This document shows, one piece after another, positions 55,928 through 64,000 of a stretch of 64,000 bases of DNA. The DNA is from Nitrospirillum viridazoti CBAmc (GTDB taxonomy: Bacteria > Pseudomonadota > Alphaproteobacteria > Azospirillales > Azospirillaceae), in NCBI RefSeq assembly GCF_000730165.1, contig NZ_CP022110.1:674501-738500 (forward strand), read 5' to 3'. The notes below the pieces were generated by a model that saw only the letters and a list, made by a program, of their open reading frames with translations, was not told the origin of the DNA and searched no databases. The position numbers were made by a program, and so were the translations under genes. Position 1 is the first letter of the stretch; every line of letters starts with the position of its first letter.

Positions 55928-56848
55928 TCAGCCGGCCACGATCTCGCTCTCCCGATAGCCCTGGGCGTAGAGCAGGGCGGTCAGGTCGCCGTGGTCGACC
56001 TTGGCCCGTGCGGATGCTGCTACCGCCGGCTTGGCGTGGAAGGCGATGCCCAGGCCGGCGGCCAGCAGCATGGGCAGGTCGTTGGCGCCGTCACCCACGG
56101 TGACGGCGGCGGTCAAGGCCACGCGCCGCTGGGCGCAGATGCGGGTCAGGGCCGCGGCCTTGGAATCCTTGTCCAGGATGGGTTCTACCGGCTGGCCGGT
56201 CAGCTTGCCCTCCTGGATCACCAAGTCGTTGGCCTGGTCCTCGTCAAAGCCCAGGATGCCGCGCACATACGCGGTAAATGGCTTGAAGCCGCCGGACACC
56301 AGGGCGCAATAGGCGCCGTGCTTGCGCATGGTGGCGACCAGGGACCTGGCCCCCGGCATCAGGGTGACGATGCCCTTCAGTTCCTCGATCACCGCCGCAT
56401 CCATGCCGGCCAGCAGGGCCACGCGCTCACGCAACGCGCCCTTGAAGTCGATCTCGCCGTTCATGGCGCGGCGGGTGATCTCGGCGATGGTGTCGCGCCG
56501 GCCGATCAGGGCGCCCAGTTCGTCCAGCATCTCCTGGTGGATGATGGTCGATTCCATGTCGGCCACCAGCACGGCCTTGCGCCGGCCGGCCGACTCCTGC
56601 GTGACGGCGTCCACCGGCTGGCCCAGCAGGGCCTGGGCACAGGCCGCCTGGGCCTGGTCGGGATGCAAGCCGGCGAAGGCGATGTCGCAGGCGCGGCCGG
56701 GCGCCAGCCAATCGGGCGTGCTGGTTTCCGCCCCCAGCGCCTGCAGGGCGGCGCGCGCCGCCCGGACCATGCTATCGTCCAGCGTCGCCGCCGCGGCCTC
56801 CGCCTCTGTCAGGGGGGCGCCGGCGATCAGGGTCACCACATGGGTCAT
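55928..56848 (-). CDS. serB: Phosphoserine phosphatase
   Basis: SerB hydrolyses phosphoserine to serine, the last step of serine synthesis. The 306-residue HAD-family protein has an N-terminal domain of about 85 residues (ACT-like region) and then the HAD core. Motif I reads VLVADMESTIIHQEMLDELG: the DxDxT motif has Glu in the second acidic position (D-x-E), a variant I recall from other alphaproteobacteria. Motif II is CALVSGGFKPFT, and motif III/IV is VTVGDGANDLPML. The ATG at 56848 is only 3 bp from the possible miaA ATG at 56852 on the other strand. Confidence 0.93.
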   Translation of the reverse strand: MTHVVTLIAGAPLTEAEAAAATLDDSMVRAARAALQALGAETSTPDWLAPGRACDIAFAGLHPDQAQAACAQALLGQPVDAVTQESAGRRKAVLVADMESTIIHQEMLDELGALIGRRDTIAEITRRAMNGEIDFKGALRERVALLAGMDAAVIEELKGIVTLMPGARSLVATMRKHGAYCALVSGGFKPFTAYVRGILGFDEDQANDLVIQEGKLTGQPVEPILDKDSKAAALTRICAQRRVALTAAVTVGDGANDLPMLLAAGLGIAFHAKPAVAASARAKVDHGDLTALLYAQGYRESEIVAG

Positions 56849-56998
56849 GGCATGTCCGAAGGGTTTGAGGGGGCTTCCGCCGGTCTTGATACGGGGGGCG
56901 GGGCCGACAGGCAAGACGCAGTGGGGCATCCGGCCCCTGCGATCAGTGCTGTTGCGGGCCCCGATGCCGCAACAAAAGAACTCAAGCTGGTTCCCAAG

Positions 56999-57937
56999 GT
57001 GGTGATCGTCATCGGCGGCCCCACCGCCTCGGGCAAGTCGCGCCTGGCCCTGGACCTGGCGGTGCGCCTGGGCGGCACCGTCATCAACGCCGACAGCATG
57101 CAGGTGTACCGGGGTCTCGCCCTGCTGACCGCACAGCCCGGCCCGGACGACCTGGCCCAGGCGCCCCACCGACTCTATGGCACCGTGCCGCCGTCGCTGC
57201 GCATGTCGGCGGCGGCTTGGCGTGACTTGGCGCTGGCGGAGGTGCGGGCGGCCGAGCGGCCCATCCTGGTGGGCGGCACCGGCCTCTACCTGCGCACCCT
57301 CACAAGTGGCATCGCCGACATTCCCGCCATCGGCGACGCGGTGCGGGACCAGGCCAAGGCCCTGCATGCGAAACTGGGCGGCCCCGCCTTTCACCAGGAT
57401 CTGGCGGCCCGGGATCCGGAAGCGGCGGTCCGGCTGGCCCCCGGCGACACCCAGCGCCTAGTGCGGGCGTGGGAGGTGGTGGTGGGCACGGGCCGCACCC
57501 TGGGGGACTGGCAGCGCGCGGCAGAGTCTACGGCGCCGGCCGACCTGGCCTTTCACACCATCGTGGTCGATCCGCCGCGTGACCGCCTCTACGCCAATGG
57601 CGATGCGCGCTTCCTGGCCATGATGGAGCAGGGGGCGTTGGACGAGGTGCGGGCCTTGCTGGATCTGGGCCTCGATCCCGACCTGCCGGCCATGAAGGCG
57701 CTGGGCGTGCCGGAACTGGCGGCCCATCTTTCCGGTGCGCTGTCGTTGGAAGAGGCGGTGGCCTTGGCGCAGCGCCACACGCGCAATTACGCCAAGCGGC
57801 AGACCACCTGGTTCCGTCACCAAATGGCGGAGGCCCGCCGGGTTGATCCCGGTTTCAGTCAGACGCATACCGGTTATGAGAAATTAATCGAAAGTCTGTT
57901 GAGTGAAATCTTTGCGATAATTCGCAAAACCGGTTGA
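56999..57937 (+). CDS. miaA: tRNA dimethylallyltransferase
   Basis: MiaA adds a dimethylallyl group to A37 of tRNAs reading UNN codons. The P-loop is VIGGPTASGKSRLALDLA, followed by VINADSMQVYRGLALLTAQP and LVGGTGLYLRTLTSGIADIP. The C-terminal RNA-binding part ends with RHTRNYAKRQTTWFRHQM, the MiaA hallmark. From the GTG at 56999 it is 312 residues, the usual length. An ATG at 56852 in the same frame would give 361 residues, but would start 3 bp from serB and add unusual sequence. I prefer the GTG. It leads into ilvB. Confidence 0.9.
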   Translation: MVIVIGGPTASGKSRLALDLAVRLGGTVINADSMQVYRGLALLTAQPGPDDLAQAPHRLYGTVPPSLRMSAAAWRDLALAEVRAAERPILVGGTGLYLRTLTSGIADIPAIGDAVRDQAKALHAKLGGPAFHQDLAARDPEAAVRLAPGDTQRLVRAWEVVVGTGRTLGDWQRAAESTAPADLAFHTIVVDPPRDRLYANGDARFLAMMEQGALDEVRALLDLGLDPDLPAMKALGVPELAAHLSGALSLEEAVALAQRHTRNYAKRQTTWFRHQMAEARRVDPGFSQTHTGYEKLIESLLSEIFAIIRKTG

Positions 57938-57976
57938 CCCTAGGTACAGTTCCGTCTACGGTCCCGATCCGCCCGG

Positions 57977-57994
57977 CCTTCGCGTTTGCGAAGG
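57977..57994 (+). promoter_or_regulatory. Leader hairpin upstream of ilvB
   Basis: CCTTCGC (57977-57983) and GCGAAGG (57988-57994) form a 7-bp stem with a GTTT loop in the miaA-ilvB gap, followed by G-rich and C-rich segments that could pair further (around 58010-58035). This could be an attenuator-type leader, but no Leu/Val/Ile-rich leader peptide with an ATG was seen. Confidence 0.35.
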
Positions 57995-58066
57995 GGGCTG
58001 GGGTATTCCCGAGCGGGCCCGGTGAGCGGGCCTGACGGGGTGACTGGAAACCAGGATTTTTGGGAA

Positions 58067-59842
<1,776 letters not shown>

Positions 59843-59897
59843 GCGCCAACGCCCCCATCGCCGCCACTTTCACCGCCTCGCCTGACCGGAGCCCATC

Positions 59898-60428
59898 TTG
59901 ACCGCCCGTCCTTCGCCCTTCGCCAGCACCGCCATCGAGCGCCACACCATCTCCATCCTGGTGGATAACGAGCCGGGCGTGCTGGCCCGTGTCATCGGCC
60001 TGTTCTCGGGCCGTGGCTACAACATCGAAAGCCTGACGGTGGCGGAGGTCGACCGCGACGCCACCCTGTCGCGCGTCACCATCGTCACCAGCGGCACGCC
60101 CATGATCATCGAGCAGATCAAGGCGCAGCTGGGCCGTCTGGTGCCGGTGCACCGGGTGCACGACCTGACCCTCGAAGGCCCCTTCGTCGAGCGCGAGACG
60201 GCGCTGGTCAAAGTGGCCGGGACGGGTGAGAAGCGGGTTGAGGCCCTGCGCCTGGCCGACGTGTTCAAGGCGCGGGTGGTGGACGCCACCATCACCAGCT
60301 TTGTCTTCGAGATCACGGGGCAGGGCGAGGAGCTGGACCGCTTCATCGGCCTGATGGCGGAACTGGGCCTGGTGGGCGTGTCGCGCACCGGCGTTGTGGC
60401 CATGTCCCGCGGCCCCGGCGGCATCTGA
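59898..60428 (+). CDS. ilvN: Acetolactate synthase, small (regulatory) subunit
   Basis: Binds the large subunit, activates it and confers feedback inhibition by valine. The ACT domain is N-terminal: HTISILVDNEPGVLARVIGL, GRGYNIESLTVAEVDRDAT and SRVTIVTSGTPMIIEQIK. A C-terminal ACT-like dimerisation domain follows (LRLADVFKARVVDATITSF). The start is a TTG at 59898 with GGAG 6-9 bases before it, and the length of 176 residues is typical. It lies 55 bp after ilvB. Confidence 0.95.
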   Translation: MTARPSPFASTAIERHTISILVDNEPGVLARVIGLFSGRGYNIESLTVAEVDRDATLSRVTIVTSGTPMIIEQIKAQLGRLVPVHRVHDLTLEGPFVERETALVKVAGTGEKRVEALRLADVFKARVVDATITSFVFEITGQGEELDRFIGLMAELGLVGVSRTGVVAMSRGPGGI

Positions 60429-60460
60429 CCGGTTTTTTCCAAACCGCTTTCCCCGGGTGA

Positions 60461-61552
<1,092 letters not shown>

Positions 61553-61624
61553 GCGGGTTTGCCCGCCCGGTAGCGAAGCGGCCGGATGGCCACGCCCGGC
61601 TGCTGGGGGGCCTTCCAAAAGATT

Positions 61625-61653
61625 AAGCCGGTGCCTGCGGGTGCCGGCTTTTT
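61625..61653 (+). terminator. Intrinsic terminator after ilvC
   Basis: AAGCCGG (61625-61631) pairs with CCGGCTT (61644-61650), loop of 12, followed by TTTTT. It ends the ilvBNC transcript and separates it from leuA. Confidence 0.8.
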
Positions 61654-61840
61654 CATTTCGCGGGTGCAGCATATTTTGCGCATTCATTTCCGCAAGATCT
61701 GTCCTGCGGCAACAAAACGCCTGTCCGTCGTTGCCACCGGCCGGATTGCGGCGTAGATCAGACGGATCCGGCTTGGCTTGTTGTCAGTCCCCTTATCCGT
61801 CCCGTCCGCACCCGGCGGCGGCAGCGCAGGATTTTTCGCC

Positions 61841-63397
61841 ATGACCCATCCGTCTTCCGACCGCGTCATCATCTTCGACACCACCTTGCGCGATGGTGAG
61901 CAGTCGCCCGGCGCCTCCATGAACCTGGAGGAGAAGATCCGCATCGCCCAGACGCTGGAGGAGATGGGCGTGGACGTGATCGAGGCCGGCTTCCCCGCCG
62001 CGTCCAATGGTGATTTCGAGGCGGTGCGGGAAGTGGGCCGGGTGGTGCGCAACGCCACCATCGCCGGCCTGTGCCGCGCCCACCGCAACGACATCGAGCG
62101 CGCGGCCGAAGCGCTGAAGGGGGCGGCGCGCCAGCGCATCCACACCTTCATCTCCACCAGCCCGCTGCACATGAAGTACAAGCTGCAGATGGAGCCGGAC
62201 GCCGTGGTCCAGGCCATCTGGGACAGCGTCAGCCTGGCGCGCAACCATGTGGAAGATGTGGAATGGTCGGCTGAGGACGGCTCGCGCACCGAGCTGGACT
62301 TCCTCTGCCGCTGCGTGGAAACCGCCATCAAGGCCGGCGCCACCACCATCAACATCCCCGACACCGTGGGCTATGCCGTGCCGGAGGAATACGGCGCGCT
62401 GATCCGCGCCGTGCGGGAAAAGACGCCCAACAGCGACCAGGCCATCTTCTCCGTCCACTGCCACAACGACCTGGGCCTGGCCGTGGCCAACTCGCTGGCC
62501 GGTGTCGCCGGCGGCGCGCGGCAGGTGGAATGCACCATCAATGGCCTGGGGGAACGCGCGGGCAACGCCGCCTTGGAAGAGATCGTGATGGCGCTGCGCA
62601 CCCGCGCCGACTATCTGCCGTACAAGACCGGCATCAAGACCGAGACCATCACCCGCGCCTCGCGCCTGGTGTCCACCATCACCGGTTTCGTGGTGCAGCC
62701 CAACAAGGCCATCGTCGGCGCCAACGCCTTCGCCCATGAATCCGGCATCCACCAGGACGGCATGCTGAAGCACGCCGGCACCTATGAGATCATGACCCCG
62801 GAATCGGTGGGCCTGAACCGCTCCACCCTGGTTATGGGCAAGCACTCCGGCCGCGCCGCCTTCCGCGCCAAGCTGAAGGAGCTGGGCTATGAGGACATGG
62901 GCGACAACGCCGTGAACGAGGCGTTCCGCCGCTTCAAGGATTTGGCCGACCGCAAGAAGGACGTGTTCGACGAGGATATCATCGCCCTGATCGATGATGA
63001 GGTGGGCCGCCAGCACGACCACATCCAGTTCGTCTCGCTGCAGGTGGTGGCGGGGTCGCGCGGACCGCAGCACGCGGTGCTGGAGGTGACGGTGGGGGGT
63101 GAGGCCGTGCCCCCGGTGGTCAGCTTCGGCAACGGTCCGGTGGACGCCGTATTCAACGCCATCAAGCAGGTCTTCCCGCACGAGGCCAGGCTGCAACTTT
63201 ACCAGGTGCACGCCGTGACGGCCGGCACCGACGCCCAGGCCGAAGTGACCGTGCGCCTGGAGGAGGGCGGCAAGACGGTGAACGGCCAGGGGGCGGACGC
63301 CGACACCCTGGTTTCCTCCTGCCGCGCTTACCTGCACGCTTTGAACAAGCTGCTGGTCAAGCGGCAGAAGACGGCGCCGGCGGCGATCAGCGCCTGA
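61841..63397 (+). CDS. leuA: 2-isopropylmalate synthase
   Basis: First committed step of leucine synthesis: acetyl-CoA plus 2-oxoisovalerate. The 518-residue protein has the catalytic TIM barrel (residues about 1-300) with FDTTLRDGEQSPGASMN, DVIEAGFPAASNGDFEAV, the zinc-binding HCHNDLGLA, and the second signature GLGERAGNAALEEIVMAL. AHESGIHQDGMLKH marks the linker. The C-terminal LeuA dimerisation/leucine-binding domain (about 390-518) is present, so leucine inhibition is likely. It shares substrate supply with ilvBNC. The ATG at 61841 follows the family start. Confidence 0.97.
   Translation: MTHPSSDRVIIFDTTLRDGEQSPGASMNLEEKIRIAQTLEEMGVDVIEAGFPAASNGDFEAVREVGRVVRNATIAGLCRAHRNDIERAAEALKGAARQRIHTFISTSPLHMKYKLQMEPDAVVQAIWDSVSLARNHVEDVEWSAEDGSRTELDFLCRCVETAIKAGATTINIPDTVGYAVPEEYGALIRAVREKTPNSDQAIFSVHCHNDLGLAVANSLAGVAGGARQVECTINGLGERAGNAALEEIVMALRTRADYLPYKTGIKTETITRASRLVSTITGFVVQPNKAIVGANAFAHESGIHQDGMLKHAGTYEIMTPESVGLNRSTLVMGKHSGRAAFRAKLKELGYEDMGDNAVNEAFRRFKDLADRKKDVFDEDIIALIDDEVGRQHDHIQFVSLQVVAGSRGPQHAVLEVTVGGEAVPPVVSFGNGPVDAVFNAIKQVFPHEARLQLYQVHAVTAGTDAQAEVTVRLEEGGKTVNGQGADADTLVSSCRAYLHALNKLLVKRQKTAPAAISA

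Positions 63398-64000
<603 letters not shown>

Noticed and set aside
56852-56998. N-terminal extension of MiaA from an ATG at 56852
   Set aside because: It would start 3 bp from serB, overlap the expected serB promoter, and add residues not seen in usual MiaA proteins.

Overview
The window is a GC-rich (roughly two-thirds G+C), densely coding chromosomal segment from an alphaproteobacterium. The best guess is a member of the Azospirillales/Rhodospirillales, such as an Azospirillum- or Nitrospirillum-like organism. The evidence is gene order and protein style: ribF-ileS-lspA-DUF3035-M16-M16, hflK-hflC-DUF2065-degP-serB/miaA-ilvB-ilvN-ilvC-leuA-mreB, lgt-MidA-pgeF beside ubiK-ybjN-proC, a MarR/OmpR/EnvZ-like trio, and a GEAS-type acetolactate synthase. 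No rRNA, tRNA, insertion sequence, prophage or CRISPR array was seen. The species call is inference.

Layout. 1-3.6 kb: a leftward copper-uptake cluster (DUF2946 protein, OprC/NosA-type TonB-dependent receptor, TonB-like protein cut by the window edge). 3.8-6.2 kb: leftward prs, rplY, pth. 6.3-9.1 kb: leftward lgt, MidA-family methyltransferase, pgeF. 9.4-12.5 kb: rightward ubiK, ybjN-like, proC, ybaK-like, phasin. 12.6-15.3 kb: leftward MarR regulator, OmpR-type response regulator, EnvZ-type kinase. 15.5-18 kb: a small lipoprotein, a beta-lactamase-fold protein that appears to have lost its catalytic residues, and a small secreted protein. 18.6-22.4 kb: a chemoreceptor, a Tat-exported alpha/beta hydrolase and a divergent XRE/MmyB regulator. 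22.4-25.8 kb: pyrC-pyrE divergent from hisS. 25.9-32.6 kb: an atypical class A penicillin-binding protein, a lysophospholipase-like hydrolase, a frameshifted LysR gene and a divergent MFS exporter. 32.7-43.4 kb: ribF, ileS, lspA, a DUF3035 lipoprotein, a polysaccharide deacetylase, a pair of M16 proteins, an unknown protein and a DUF2807 protein. 43.7-49 kb: pgi, a pentapeptide-repeat protein, mutL. 49.1-50.2 kb: an AT-rich orphan and a small unknown protein. 50.3-55.9 kb: Mrp ATPase divergent from hflK-hflC-DUF2065-degP. 55.9-64 kb: serB divergent from miaA, then ilvB-ilvN-ilvC, leuA and the start of mreB.

How the genes fit together. Most are housekeeping: nucleotide synthesis (prs, pyrC, pyrE), branched-chain amino acids (ilvBNC, leuA), translation (hisS, ileS, pth, rplY, miaA), lipoprotein maturation (lgt and lspA, with several lipoproteins nearby) and envelope quality control (HflKC, DegP, M16 pair, PBP, MreB). 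Accessory interest is concentrated in the copper cluster, the degenerate serine-hydrolase-like protein, the XRE/hydrolase pair with a three-half-site operator candidate, the broken LysR gene beside the MFS exporter, and the AT-rich orphan after mutL. I did not find a multi-gene assembly that I would call a new system with confidence.
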